From contig JAQTYA010000004.1 in assembly GCA_028688525.1 (NCBI GenBank), positions 1 to 64,000 on the forward strand: a stretch of 64,000 bases of DNA, given 5' to 3'. This stretch comes from Methylococcus sp. (lineage in GTDB: Bacteria > Pseudomonadota > Gammaproteobacteria > Methylococcales > Methylococcaceae). Below, one piece after another: positions 26,316-37,398 of the stretch (positions are counted from its first letter, which is position 1; each line of letters opens with the position of its first letter). The translations under genes were made by a program, and so were the position numbers. Under the pieces are notes generated by a model. The model worked only from the letters and a program-made list of their open reading frames with translations. It had not been told where the DNA came from and made no database searches.

Positions 26316-27746
26316 TTATTGCAGCTTCTGCTTGAGCAACTCGTTGAGCTGGGCCGGGTTGGCCTTGCCCTGGGTCGCTTTCATGGCCTGGCCGACGAAG
26401 AAGCCGAACAGCTTGTCCTTGCCGGAACGGTACTGGGCGAGCTGCTCGGGGTTGGCGGCGATGATCTCGTCGATGATCGCTTCGATCGCGCCGGTGTCGG
26501 TGATCTGCTTGAGATCCTGTTTCTCGATGATGGTATCGGCATCATCGTTGGATTCCCACATACTCGCAAAAACTGGCTTCGCAGTATTTCCCGATATGGT
26601 TTTGTCCGAAATGCGCAGGATCAGACCTGCTAGTCGGTCGGGTTTGACCGGGCTTTGCTCGATTTCCAGGCCAGCTTTATTCAGCGCAGCGGCTAATTCA
26701 CCCATCACCCAATTTGCGCAGAGTTTGGGGTCACATCCGGAGTCTTTCACAACGCTCTCGAAATAGTCAGCTACTTCGCGGGTCGCGGTCAACACCTCGG
26801 CATCGTAATCGCTCAGGCCGTACTGGTCCTTGAAGCGGTCGCGCTTGGCGTCCGGCAGCTCCGGCAGCGTGGCTTTGACCTCCTCGATGAAGCCGTTGCT
26901 GATTTCCAGCGGCAGCAGGTCCGGATCGGGGAAGTAGCGGTAGTCGTTAGCCTCTTCCTTGCTGCGCATGGAGCGGGTCTCGTCCTTGACCGAGTCGTAC
27001 AGGCGGGTTTCCTGGATCACCTGGCCGCCGCTCTCCAGAATTTCGATCTGGCGCTCGATTTCGTAGTTGATCGCCTTTTCCACGAAACGGAAGGAGTTGA
27101 GATTCTTGATCTCGGCGCGGGTGCCGAATTTCTCCTGGCCCTTGGGCCGGATCGAGACGTTGGCGTCGCAGCGGAACGAGCCTTCCTGCATGTTGCCGTC
27201 GCAGATCTCGAGATAGCGCACCAGGGCGTGCAGCTTCTTCATGTAGGCCACGGCTTCCTTGGCCGAGCGCAGGTCCGGCTCGGACACGATCTCCAATAGC
27301 GGGGTGCCGGCCCGGTTCAGGTCGATGCCGCTGTAGCCGTGGAAGTCCTCGTGCAGCGACTTGCCGGCGTCTTCCTCCAGATGGGCGCGGGTGACGCCGA
27401 TGGTCAGCTCTTTCCCGTCGACATTGATGCCGAGCTGGCCGCGCGCGACCACGGGCAGATCATACTGGCTGATCTGGTAGCCCTTGGGCAGGTCGGGGTA
27501 GAAATAGTTCTTGCGGGCGAACACCGAGACCGGCGAGATTTCGGCGCCGATGGCCAGGCCGAACTTGACTGCCATGCGCACGGCTTCGCGGTTGAGCACC
27601 GGCAGCACGCCTGGCAGGCCGAGATCGACGGCGCAGGCCTGGGTGTTGGGTTCGGCACCGTAGGCGGTGGGGGCGCCGGAGAATATCTTTGATCGGGTAG
27701 CGAGCTGGGCGTGAATTTCCAGCCCGATGACGGTTTCCCATTCCAT
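26316..27746 (-). CDS. gatB: Asp-tRNA(Asn)/Glu-tRNA(Gln) amidotransferase subunit B
   Basis: Phosphorylates the misacylated tRNA side chain and binds tRNA in the GatCAB transamidosome. 476 aa with [15 protein letters not shown], the cradle motifs ([37 protein letters not shown]), and a C-terminal YqeY domain. Last gene of gatC-gatA-gatB, 25 bp after gatA. A roughly 240-bp segment (26525-26765), encoding the end of the cradle and the linker to YqeY, falls to about 52 % GC against 67 % on both sides. The reading frame and key residues are intact. Confidence 0.95.
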   Translation of the reverse strand: MEWETVIGLEIHAQLATRSKIFSGAPTAYGAEPNTQACAVDLGLPGVLPVLNREAVRMAVKFGLAIGAEISPVSVFARKNYFYPDLPKGYQISQYDLPVVARGQLGINVDGKELTIGVTRAHLEEDAGKSLHEDFHGYSGIDLNRAGTPLLEIVSEPDLRSAKEAVAYMKKLHALVRYLEICDGNMQEGSFRCDANVSIRPKGQEKFGTRAEIKNLNSFRFVEKAINYEIERQIEILESGGQVIQETRLYDSVKDETRSMRSKEEANDYRYFPDPDLLPLEISNGFIEEVKATLPELPDAKRDRFKDQYGLSDYDAEVLTATREVADYFESVVKDSGCDPKLCANWVMGELAAALNKAGLEIEQSPVKPDRLAGLILRISDKTISGNTAKPVFASMWESNDDADTIIEKQDLKQITDTGAIEAIIDEIIAANPEQLAQYRSGKDKLFGFFVGQAMKATQGKANPAQLNELLKQKLQ

Positions 27747-27771
27747 GTTCGGTTACACCTGAGCTTTTGGG

Positions 27772-29229
27772 TTAATCGGCGATGCCGGCCGGGGCGCGGG
27801 TATGCCAGTCGGTGGCCTGCTGATAGCGGTGGGCGACGTTCAGCAGTCGATCCTCGCTGAAATAGCTGCCGATGATCTGCATGCCGACGGGCAGGCCGTT
27901 GGAGAAGCCCACCGGGACCGACATGCCGGGCAGGCCGGCCAGGTTCACGGCGATGGTATAGATGTCCGACAAATACATAGCGATCGGGTCCGCGCTTTTG
28001 GCGCCGAACTCGAAGGCGACCGAAGGCGCGGTCGGGCCCATGATGACGTCTACCTCCTCGAAGGCGCGGCGGAAGTCCTCGCTGATGAGACGGCGGATTT
28101 TCTGCGCCTTGAGGTAATAGGCGTCGTAATAGCCGGCCGACAGCGCGTAAGTGCCGATCAGGATGCGGCGCTTGACCTCGGCGCCGAAACCTTCGCCCCG
28201 CGAGCGGGTGTAGAGATCGGCTAAGTCTGCGGGGTTCTCGCAGCGGTGGCCGAAGCGGACGCCGTCGAAGCGGGCTAGGTTGGACGAGCATTCTGCCGGG
28301 GCGACCACGTAATAAGCCGGGGCCGACAGATGCATGTTCGGCAGGGAGATTTCCTTGACGGTGGCGCCCAGCCTCTTGTACTCGTCCACGGCATCCTGGA
28401 TCAGGCTAGCGATGGCAGGATCGAGGCCTTCGCCGAAAAATTCCGTGGGCAGGCCGATGCGCAAGCCTTCTAGGCTGTTGCCCAAGGCGGCGCGATAGTC
28501 CGGTACCGGACGGTCGACACAGGTCGAATCGCGCTCGTCGAAGCCGGCCATGGCCTGCAGCATGATGGCGCAGTCCTCGGCGGTGCGGGCCATTGGGCCG
28601 GCCTGGTCCAGGCTGGAAGCGAAGGCGATCATACCCCAGCGCGACACCCGGCCGTAGGTCGGCTTGATGCCGGTGATGCCGCAGAAAGCCGCCGGCTGAC
28701 GGATCGAGCCGCCGGTATCGGTACCGGTTGCGCCCGGGGTCAGCCGAGCGGCGATGGAGGCAGCCGAACCGCCGGAAGAGCCGCCGGGGACGGTGGACGT
28801 GTTCCAGGGATTCTTCACTGGGCCATAGAAGCTGGTCTCGTTGGACGAACCCATGGCGAATTCGTCCATGTTCAGCTTGCCCAGCATGACCGCACCGGCG
28901 GCGTTGAAGCGCTCGACTACGCTGGCGTCATAGGGCGAGATGAAGTTGTCCAGCATCCGGGAGCCGCAACTGGTGCGTACGCCTTTCGTGCAGAAGATGT
29001 CTTTTTGCGCGATCGGGACGCCTGTCAATGCACTGGCCGCGCCACGGGCGATGCGCTCGTCCGCGGCTTGCGCCTGGGCGAGGGCGGTTTCTTCGGTGAC
29101 CGTGACGAAGCAGTTGAGGCGGGTATCGAGACGCGTGATGCGCTCCAGGCAGGCTCGCGTCAGTTCGAGGCTGCTGAATTCTTTCCGTTCGAGACCTGTG
29201 GCCAATTCGGCGATGGTCTTGTGGTGCAT
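27772..29229 (-). CDS. gatA: Asp-tRNA(Asn)/Glu-tRNA(Gln) amidotransferase subunit A
   Basis: Glutaminase/amidase subunit that supplies ammonia for Gln-tRNA and Asn-tRNA formation. 485 aa, normal length. The amidase signature with its Ser-cisSer-Lys triad is visible: the Lys in [10 protein letters not shown] near residue 75, and [17 protein letters not shown] plus [13 protein letters not shown] near 145-175. Middle gene of the operon, 59 bp after gatC. Its presence implies the organism makes Gln-tRNA and/or Asn-tRNA by the indirect route. Confidence 0.96.
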   Translation of the reverse strand: MHHKTIAELATGLERKEFSSLELTRACLERITRLDTRLNCFVTVTEETALAQAQAADERIARGAASALTGVPIAQKDIFCTKGVRTSCGSRMLDNFISPYDASVVERFNAAGAVMLGKLNMDEFAMGSSNETSFYGPVKNPWNTSTVPGGSSGGSAASIAARLTPGATGTDTGGSIRQPAAFCGITGIKPTYGRVSRWGMIAFASSLDQAGPMARTAEDCAIMLQAMAGFDERDSTCVDRPVPDYRAALGNSLEGLRIGLPTEFFGEGLDPAIASLIQDAVDEYKRLGATVKEISLPNMHLSAPAYYVVAPAECSSNLARFDGVRFGHRCENPADLADLYTRSRGEGFGAEVKRRILIGTYALSAGYYDAYYLKAQKIRRLISEDFRRAFEEVDVIMGPTAPSVAFEFGAKSADPIAMYLSDIYTIAVNLAGLPGMSVPVGFSNGLPVGMQIIGSYFSEDRLLNVAHRYQQATDWHTRAPAGIAD

Positions 29230-29288
29230 GCGGTAGGGCTCCGGAGTGTGCGGGTCGTGAATCGGATGGAACGAGCCGGGCAGCCGGC

Positions 29289-30734
<1,446 letters not shown>

Positions 30735-30752
30735 GTTCGTTCCCCATCAGCG

Positions 30753-31667
30753 TTGTACCGGGAGGGGTGCGCCATCAAACTCGCTTTCACCAAAAAGCCG
30801 GCCCAGAACTTCCGCTTGCTGGTTTTTGCCATCGTTTCCTTGGCGCTGCTGGCTGCAGAGCGCCGCGGCGCGGTCAGCTCGCTCCACAGCAGCCTGGACG
30901 CCGCCGTTTATCCCTTGCAGCAGCTCGTCAGCGCGCCTGTGCGCTTGGCTGAGTGGCTGCAGGAGAACGTGTCCGGATATAGCCGCATTCTGGAGGAAAA
31001 TCGGCGTCTCAAGGATGAGCACGCGCGCCTGGAGGCTCAGTTGCTGAAGTTTACGGCGCTGGAGCAGGAAAACATCCGGTTGCGGGCGTTGCTGGGCGCG
31101 TCGACCAAGATCGGCGAGCACTTTCTCATTGCCGAGCTGTTGTCGGTCAACCTGGTGCCCTATGAACATCTGGTGCTAGCCAATAAGGGTTCCAATATCG
31201 GCGTGCACGTCGGACAACCGGTATTCGATTCCCGCGGCGTGGTTGGACAGGTGCTGCGCGTTTCGCCTTTCAGCGCCGAAGTGATGCTGATCACCGATCC
31301 TAACCATGCGATCCCGGTCCAGGTCGAGCGCAACGGATTGCGAACGATCGCCGTCGGTTCCGGCCAAGCCGACCGGCTGATCCTGCCTTATCTGAGCGCC
31401 AGCGCAGATATCAAGGAGGGCGACCGGCTGCTCACTTCCGGGATGGGCGGCGTGTTTCCGGCCGGTTATCCGGTGGCGACGGTAGTGGATATTTCCAGCG
31501 CCGGTAGTTCGCTGGCCAAGGTATCCGCCGCTCCGATTGCTCCGCTGGAACGGATTCACGAGGTACTGCTGGTGTGGACCCATGCCGACACCCAGGCGGC
31601 GTCGGAGAGCCGGGAGCCGGCGGCGAAAGGCGCAGAAACGACGCCCCATCAACATGCGGTCCACTAA
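30753..31667 (+). CDS. mreC: Rod-shape-determining protein MreC
   Basis: Periplasmic scaffold with one N-terminal transmembrane helix (residues about 20-36), a coiled coil (ENRRLKDEHARLEAQLLKF) and two beta-barrel domains. The track start is TTG 30753, which has no ribosome site. A strong GGGAGGGG at 30760-30767 lies downstream of that TTG and is ideally placed, 6 nt before an ATC codon at 30774. IKLAFTKKPAQNFRLL, beginning at that ATC, is exactly where MreC homologs begin (Met-Lys-x-x-Phe). So the start is either a rare ATC, the TTG, or an ATG misread as ATC. 14 bp overlap with mreD. Confidence 0.9.
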   Translation: MYREGCAIKLAFTKKPAQNFRLLVFAIVSLALLAAERRGAVSSLHSSLDAAVYPLQQLVSAPVRLAEWLQENVSGYSRILEENRRLKDEHARLEAQLLKFTALEQENIRLRALLGASTKIGEHFLIAELLSVNLVPYEHLVLANKGSNIGVHVGQPVFDSRGVVGQVLRVSPFSAEVMLITDPNHAIPVQVERNGLRTIAVGSGQADRLILPYLSASADIKEGDRLLTSGMGGVFPAGYPVATVVDISSAGSSLAKVSAAPIAPLERIHEVLLVWTHADTQAASESREPAAKGAETTPHQHAVH

Positions 31668-32145
31668 CAGGTCCTCGCCTCGCATCCTGATTTTCGCGAG
31701 TTTGGCCGCCGCGATGGGGATGAGGGTGCTGCCGCTGCCTGGCGAGTGGGCGCCGTGGAATCCGGACTGGATCCTGCTGGTGCTGGTCTATTGGGCGGCC
31801 ACGGCGCCCGACCGGGTGGGGGTGGGCACGGCCTGGTTCAGCGGTCTCCTGGCGGATGCTTTGACTGGTCGCCTGCTCGGCCAGCAAGCCTTGGCTTACA
31901 GCGTGGTCGTCTATGTCGACTTGCGGTTGCGGCGGCGCTTTCAGCACTATTCGGTGTTCCAGCAGGCGCTCATCGTTACCTTGCTGCTCTGCATGGGGCT
32001 GTTGCTCACTCTGTGGACCCGGCACATCCGCGGCGCTGGCAGCGGCATGGAAGGATACTGGTTCGCTGCGCTCTCCGGTGGTCTGGTTTGGCCTCTCGCT
32101 TGCGTGGCGTTGGATGAACTACGGCGCCGTTTCGGCGCGCTATAG
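31654..32145 (+). CDS. mreD: Rod-shape-determining membrane protein MreD
   Basis: 163-residue inner-membrane protein with about five or six hydrophobic helices, binding MreC and PBP2 in the elongasome. ATG 31654 (MRSTNRSSPRILIFASLAAAMGMRVLPLP) is chosen over track start 31537, which lies well inside mreC. WNPDWILLVLVYWAATAPDRVGVGTAWFSGLLAD matches the conserved MreD core. It overlaps the mreC 3' end by 14 bp and is 30 bp before mrdA. Confidence 0.92.
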   Translation: MRSTNRSSPRILIFASLAAAMGMRVLPLPGEWAPWNPDWILLVLVYWAATAPDRVGVGTAWFSGLLADALTGRLLGQQALAYSVVVYVDLRLRRRFQHYSVFQQALIVTLLLCMGLLLTLWTRHIRGAGSGMEGYWFAALSGGLVWPLACVALDELRRRFGAL

Positions 32146-32175
32146 CCGGTCACTGCCTGCGGTCGACCCAATCCG

Positions 32176-34020
32176 ATGAGCGTCCGCGCAATTCGAAAAC
32201 TCCAGGGCGACAACCGGGTGTTCCGGGCCAGGATCGCCTTCAGTGCGGCACTGATGCTAATGGCGGCGGGCGGGCTGGTAGTGCGTCTGGTTTATCTGCA
32301 GATCGTCGGCCACGAGCATTATGCGACGCTGTCGCAGGACAACCGCGTCAAGATTTCTCCGCTGCCGCCTACCCGCGGCATCGTCTACGACCGGAACGGC
32401 GAAGTGCTGGCGGATAATCTGCCTTCCTACAGCCTGGAGCTAGTACCGGAACGTATAGAAAACCTGGATGGCACCCTCGCCGAACTCCAAGAGTTGCTGG
32501 GGTTGAGCGACGAGGACATCCGGAGGTTCCGCAAGCTCAAGGCCCAGCACAAAACATTCGAAAGCATCCCGCTCAAGATGCGGCTGGACGAAGAGCAGAT
32601 CGCGCGTTTTGCGGTCAAGCAGCCGTTTTTTCCGGGCGTGCAGATCAACGTGCGGATGATCCGGACTTACCCGTATGGCGAGTTGACGGCGCATGCTGTA
32701 GGTTATGTCAGCCGTATCAGCGAAACCGATCTCAAGACGCTCGATCCCGCCGTTTACAGCGGCACCTATCACGTCGGAAAGAGTGGGATCGAAAAGACCT
32801 ATGAGAACCTGCTGCACGGTAAGACCGGCCACCAGGAGCTGGAGACCAACGTGCAGGGGCGTTCGATCGGCGTTCTGAACACCGTGCCGCCGGTAGCTGG
32901 TGCGGACTTGCGTCTGTCTTTGGATATTGCTCTGCAGCGTGCGGCCAACGATGCGCTCGGTGAGTATAACGGCGCTGTGGTAGCGATTGAGCCGGCGACT
33001 GGCCGGGTGCTGGCCTTCGTCAGTAAGCCCAGCTTCGATCCCAATCCCTTCGTCTATGGCATTCCCAAACAGGATTATGACCGTTTGCAGGGAGCTTCCG
33101 ACCGTCCGCTCTATAATCGCGCCCTGCGCGGGGTGTATCCGCCGGGTTCGACGGTGAAGCCGTTCGAGGGGCTGGCGGGGCTCGAGGTCGGGGATCTGAC
33201 CGCCGACCGTAGGGTCTCCTGCCCCGGCTATTTCCAATTGCCCAATTCGTCCCACCAATACCGCGACTGGCGCAAGGGCGGCCACGGTGCGGTCGATCTG
33301 AAGTCGGCGATCACGCAATCCTGCGATGTGTATTTCTACAAGTTGGCACTGAGCTTGGGGATCGACAAGCTGAGCGAATTTATGGGGCGGTTCGGTTTCG
33401 GCAAGCGTACCGGCATCGATATTCCGGGCGAGCTGCCGGGGGTTTACCCTTCCAAGGAGTGGAAGAAGAAGCGCAGCAAACATCCCTGGTTTCAGGGCGA
33501 AACTGTCATCACGGGTATCGGCCAGGGCTATGTAGGTACGACACCGGTGCAATTGGCGCGGGCAACCGCCATCTTGGCCAACCGGGGGCGCATGGTAACG
33601 CCGCGTTTGCTGGATGCCACCCAGGGTGGAACCGACGCGGCGGAGAGCGAAAGCCGACAGCCCGCCGGCGAGAGTCTAGCAATCTCGCAGGAGCACTGGG
33701 ATACGGTGATCGAGGCGATGGTCGATGTCGTACACAGCGCCCGAGGTACGGCTAAGGGCATCGCTCCCGGTCTGGATTACCACGTCGCTGGCAAGACCGG
33801 AACGGCCCAGGTCTTCACGGTGGCCCAGGGGCAGAAATACCGGGAGTCCGAAGTAAGCAAGGAGATGCGCGACCATGCGCTGTTCATTGCCTTCGCACCA
33901 GCAGAACAGCCGCGCATTGCGGTCGCGGTTATAGCCGAGCACGGCGGACACGGCGGATCGGTTGCGGCTCCGGTGGCCCGTGCGGTCATGGAGCGCTATC
34001 TGAGCGGGGGTACGCCGTGA
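32176..34020 (+). CDS. mrdA: Penicillin-binding protein 2
   Basis: Elongation-specific peptidoglycan transpeptidase. 614 aa: N-terminal membrane anchor (residues about 20-42), pedestal/dimerisation domain (TRGIVYDRNGEVLADN), then the transpeptidase domain with active-site Ser325 in GSTVKP, the SCD motif in TQSCDVYFYK, and KTGTAQVF near 540. Its TGA overlaps the rodA GTG as GTGA, so PBP2 and RodA are translationally coupled, fitting their 1:1 complex. Confidence 0.96.
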   Translation: MSVRAIRKLQGDNRVFRARIAFSAALMLMAAGGLVVRLVYLQIVGHEHYATLSQDNRVKISPLPPTRGIVYDRNGEVLADNLPSYSLELVPERIENLDGTLAELQELLGLSDEDIRRFRKLKAQHKTFESIPLKMRLDEEQIARFAVKQPFFPGVQINVRMIRTYPYGELTAHAVGYVSRISETDLKTLDPAVYSGTYHVGKSGIEKTYENLLHGKTGHQELETNVQGRSIGVLNTVPPVAGADLRLSLDIALQRAANDALGEYNGAVVAIEPATGRVLAFVSKPSFDPNPFVYGIPKQDYDRLQGASDRPLYNRALRGVYPPGSTVKPFEGLAGLEVGDLTADRRVSCPGYFQLPNSSHQYRDWRKGGHGAVDLKSAITQSCDVYFYKLALSLGIDKLSEFMGRFGFGKRTGIDIPGELPGVYPSKEWKKKRSKHPWFQGETVITGIGQGYVGTTPVQLARATAILANRGRMVTPRLLDATQGGTDAAESESRQPAGESLAISQEHWDTVIEAMVDVVHSARGTAKGIAPGLDYHVAGKTGTAQVFTVAQGQKYRESEVSKEMRDHALFIAFAPAEQPRIAVAVIAEHGGHGGSVAAPVARAVMERYLSGGTP

Positions 34021-35150
34021 GATTCGACTCCAGGCTGGCCGGGTTCAATGCCGAGCAAACCCGCTTCGACCGTATCATGAGGCGGATCCATGTCGATATC
34101 CCGCTGTTCGCCGGACTCATGACTCTGTCCGGAGTGGCCATGGTGGTCCTGTATTCCGCCTCCGGCCAGAGCTTCGACGTGCTGCTGCGCCAGGGAGTCC
34201 GTCTGCTGCTGGCGATGTCGGTTATGCTTGGAATCGCCCAGATCCATCCCCGCCATTTCCGGTTCTACAGTCCGCTGCTTTACGGTGCCGGCGTGCTGCT
34301 GCTCGCCGCCGTGCTGGTTATGGGCGAGATCGGCAAGGGTGCGCAGCGCTGGCTGGATCTTGGCGTGTTGCGATTCCAGCCGTCGGAAATCCTCAAGCTG
34401 GCGGTGCCGATGACGGTAGCTTGGTTCTTGGCCGAGTGCCCCGTGCCTCCGGCGTTCCGGCACATTGCCGTCGCCGGCGCCGTCATCGCGGTGCCGGCGG
34501 GGTTAATCGCTAAGCAGCCGGATCTAGGGACCGCTATCCTGGTCGGCGCGGCGGGGGCGATCGTGGTATTCCTGGCGGGAATTCGCTGGCTCTATCTCGC
34601 GGTAGTGGCGGGAGTCGGAGCGGCGTTGCTGCCGGTGGTCTGGCATTTCTTGCATGGTTACCAGCGCGACCGCGTACTGATGTTCTTGAACCCCGAGGCG
34701 GATGCCCTGGGGCGCGGATATCACATCATTCAGTCCAAGATCGCCATCGGCTCCGGCGGGTTCTATGGCAAGGGCTGGCTGCAGGGCTCGCAGGTACAAC
34801 TGGAGTTCCTGCCCGAGAAGTCGACCGATTTCATCTTCGCGGTAGTGGCCGAGGAGTTCGGATTGATCGGCTGCCTAGGACTCTTGGGGATTTACCTCTT
34901 CATCATCAGCCGTTGCGTCTACATCTCGCTCCAGGCGCAGGACACCTATACGCGTCTGCTGAGCGGTGCGCTGACTCTTACGTTCTTCGTCTACGTGTTC
35001 GTCAATACCGGCATGGTGATCGGTATTCTGCCGGTGGTAGGCGTGCCCTTGCCGCTGGTGAGCTACGGCGGCACCTCGATGGTGACGCTGCTCGCGGGCT
35101 TCGGCATCCTCATGTCCATACAGACCCATCGCAAATTGGTTCCGGGTTGA
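34017..35150 (+). CDS. rodA: Peptidoglycan glycosyltransferase RodA
   Basis: SEDS-family polymerase partner of PBP2, about ten transmembrane helices, 377 aa from the GTG at 34017 or 357 aa from ATG 34077 (MRRIHVDIPLFAG). Family motifs are clear: GKGAQRWLDLG, FQPSEILKLAVPM, KQPDLGTAILV, and the C-terminal LPLVSYGGTSMVTLLAGFGILMS. The coupled GTGA overlap with mrdA supports the longer form; the ATG is closer to E. coli RodA length. Confidence 0.95.
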   Translation: MRFDSRLAGFNAEQTRFDRIMRRIHVDIPLFAGLMTLSGVAMVVLYSASGQSFDVLLRQGVRLLLAMSVMLGIAQIHPRHFRFYSPLLYGAGVLLLAAVLVMGEIGKGAQRWLDLGVLRFQPSEILKLAVPMTVAWFLAECPVPPAFRHIAVAGAVIAVPAGLIAKQPDLGTAILVGAAGAIVVFLAGIRWLYLAVVAGVGAALLPVVWHFLHGYQRDRVLMFLNPEADALGRGYHIIQSKIAIGSGGFYGKGWLQGSQVQLEFLPEKSTDFIFAVVAEEFGLIGCLGLLGIYLFIISRCVYISLQAQDTYTRLLSGALTLTFFVYVFVNTGMVIGILPVVGVPLPLVSYGGTSMVTLLAGFGILMSIQTHRKLVPG

Positions 35151-35154
35151 TCGC

Positions 35155-36129
35155 ATGAAACGTTGGCTGGCCTTTTTCCTGTTGTCCGCCATGGCTGCCG
35201 AAGCTGCGGCTCCGGGTATCGCTCAGCGCCCAGAAGTGGCTGTCTTTATTGGCGATATGAGCATCCGGCATCGCTTCGACGCGGCCGCGCTGGAACAGCT
35301 GTTCGGTGGAGTGGAAATCCAGGACGGCATACTGGCCGCGATGTCGCGTCCGACCGAGGCCAAGCCCTGGTACGAATACCGCAAGCTGTTTGTAACCGAA
35401 GCTCGAATCCTGGGAGGCGTCGATTTCTGGCGCAAGAACGCCGGCGCCCTTAGCAAGGCGCAGCAGCGTTACGGCGTGCCAGCCGAAATGATCGTGGCGA
35501 TTCTCGGGGTGGAGACCCAGTACGGCCGCAATACCGGCGGTTTCCGCGTGATCGACGCGCTGTCCACGCTGGCCTTCGCCTATCCTCGGCGGGCGGATTT
35601 TTTCCGCGCCGAACTGGAGCAGTACCTACTCCTATGCCGGGAGGAGGGTTTCGACGCGGCCGCGCTCAAGGGCTCATATGCCGGAGCGATGGGTTGGCCG
35701 CAGTTTATGCCCAGCAGCTTCCGCAGCTATGCCGCCGATCTGGACGGCGACGGCAGACGCGACATCTGGTCGAACCCGGCCGATGCCATCGCCAGCATAG
35801 GCAACTACTTCGCACGATTCGGCTGGCGTGCCGGCGAAGAAACCGTGCTCCGGGCCAGCGCGCGCGAAGGGGATTACAGCGCTTATCTCGGCAAGGACAT
35901 CAAGCCCCGGCATGCATTCAGTGAACTGCGCCGCGCCGGGATCGAGCCCGAGCACCCCTTGCCGGATGCCACGCAGGTCAAGCTGTTGCGGTTCGATCTA
36001 GAGGGCGGCCCTGAGTACTGGCTGGGGCTGGAGAATTTTTTCGTCATTTCTCGTTACAACCACAGTCCTCTCTACTCAATGGCCGTGTACCAGCTGAGCC
36101 GCGCCATCGCCGCTCGCAAAGGCGGGTAA
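35155..36129 (+). CDS. mltB: Lytic murein transglycosylase B
   Basis: Cleaves the glycan strand to 1,6-anhydroMurNAc in the periplasm. 324 aa with a cleavable signal peptide (cut near AEAAAPG); there is no lipobox Cys, so it is soluble or only peripherally held, like SltB. Catalytic Glu120 lies in ILGVETQYGRNTGGFRVIDAL, and YAGAMGWPQFMPSSFR and a calcium-like DLDGDGRRDIW loop follow. It occupies the place that rlpA has between mrdB and dacA in E. coli. ATG 4 bp after the rodA stop. Confidence 0.93.
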   Translation: MKRWLAFFLLSAMAAEAAAPGIAQRPEVAVFIGDMSIRHRFDAAALEQLFGGVEIQDGILAAMSRPTEAKPWYEYRKLFVTEARILGGVDFWRKNAGALSKAQQRYGVPAEMIVAILGVETQYGRNTGGFRVIDALSTLAFAYPRRADFFRAELEQYLLLCREEGFDAAALKGSYAGAMGWPQFMPSSFRSYAADLDGDGRRDIWSNPADAIASIGNYFARFGWRAGEETVLRASAREGDYSAYLGKDIKPRHAFSELRRAGIEPEHPLPDATQVKLLRFDLEGGPEYWLGLENFFVISRYNHSPLYSMAVYQLSRAIAARKGG

Positions 36130-36193
36130 GCGCAGGTCGCCATAGGCCGGCTGCATGTTAAACTACTGAGCCTGCAGACCAACCCTACGGCGG

Positions 36194-37369
36194 ATGAACG
36201 TGAAAGCCCCCCTGATTCACGCCCGAGTACACTTCCTACTTTCATTCCTGTTGCTGGCAAGCTGGTGCCTGCCGCTCCGCGCGGAGCCGCCGCTGATCCC
36301 CGCGCCGCCCGATTTGTCGGCCAAGGCGTATCTACTGCAGGATTTCTACAGCGGCCGCGTCTTGGCGGAGCGCAACGCCGATGAGCGCCTGGAGCCCGCC
36401 AGCCTGACTAAGGTCATGACGGCCTATATCGTATTCCGCGAATTGGCCAAGGGGCATGTGAAGCTGGAAGACATGGTGACCGTCAGCGAAAAAGCCTGGC
36501 GCACGGAAGGGTCGCGCATGTTCGCCCAGGTCGGCGCGCAGATTTCGGTGGAGAATTTGCTCAAGGGCATGATCGTCCAGTCCGGCAATGACGCTAGCGT
36601 TGCCCTGGCCGAGCATGTCGCCGGGGACGAGTCGGTGTTCGCCCAGATGATGAATCAGAATGCCGAACGCCTGGGGATGACCAACACCCATTTCAAGAAC
36701 AGCATGGGCTTGCCGGATCCGGACCATTACGCTACCGCCCGAGATCTGGCGACACTGACTCGGACGATGATCCAGGAATTCCCGGAGTACTATAAGTGGC
36801 ACTCCATCAAGGAGTTCGTGTTCAACGACATCAAGCAAGTTAACCGCAACCGGCTACTGTGGCGCGATTCCACGGTCGACGGTGTCAAGACCGGCCATAC
36901 CGACGGCGCCGGCTATTGCCTGATTACCTCGGCTTTGCGCGACGGCGACCGTTTGATCTCGGTGGTACTGGGCACCAAGAGCGACACCGAGCGTGCCAAT
37001 GCCAATCAGGCCCTGCTCAACTACGGCTTCCGCTTCTTCGAAACCAAGCCGCTTCACAAAGCCGGCGAAGAATTGGCCAAGGCCAGAGTCTGGAAGGGCG
37101 AGCACACCGAGGTTCCCGTCGGCGTCAGCGAGGATTTTTATGCCAGCTTCCCGCGTGGGCAATTCCAGAATCTGAAGATGGTCACGGATATCAACAATAC
37201 TGCCGAGGCGCCAATCAAGAAGGGCGATAAACTGGGCAGCCTCCAGGTGACGTTCAACAATGAAACCGTCGCCCAGCACGATCTGGTGGCCTTGCAGGAT
37301 GACGCTGAAGGCGGCATTTTTCGACGGGCGCTGGACTACGTTCTGCTGCGGCTGAAGCAGCGGCAGTAA
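36194..37369 (+). CDS. dacA: D-alanyl-D-alanine carboxypeptidase (PBP5/6 type)
   Basis: Trims the pentapeptide stem in the periplasm. 391 aa: signal peptide to about residue 30 (LPLRA-EPP), Ser70-x-x-Lys73 in PASLTKVMTAY, Ser130-Gly-Asn, and Lys232-Thr-Gly in VDGVKTGHTDGAGYCL. A PBP5_C domain follows, then a C-terminal amphipathic helix (GIFRRALDYVLLRLKQ) that anchors to the membrane. 64 bp after mltB and 29 bp before the D-amino-acid transaminase. Confidence 0.95.
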   Translation: MNVKAPLIHARVHFLLSFLLLASWCLPLRAEPPLIPAPPDLSAKAYLLQDFYSGRVLAERNADERLEPASLTKVMTAYIVFRELAKGHVKLEDMVTVSEKAWRTEGSRMFAQVGAQISVENLLKGMIVQSGNDASVALAEHVAGDESVFAQMMNQNAERLGMTNTHFKNSMGLPDPDHYATARDLATLTRTMIQEFPEYYKWHSIKEFVFNDIKQVNRNRLLWRDSTVDGVKTGHTDGAGYCLITSALRDGDRLISVVLGTKSDTERANANQALLNYGFRFFETKPLHKAGEELAKARVWKGEHTEVPVGVSEDFYASFPRGQFQNLKMVTDINNTAEAPIKKGDKLGSLQVTFNNETVAQHDLVALQDDAEGGIFRRALDYVLLRLKQRQ

Positions 37370-37398
37370 AGCCGGCCCACAGCGCGCGCACGGCTTCC

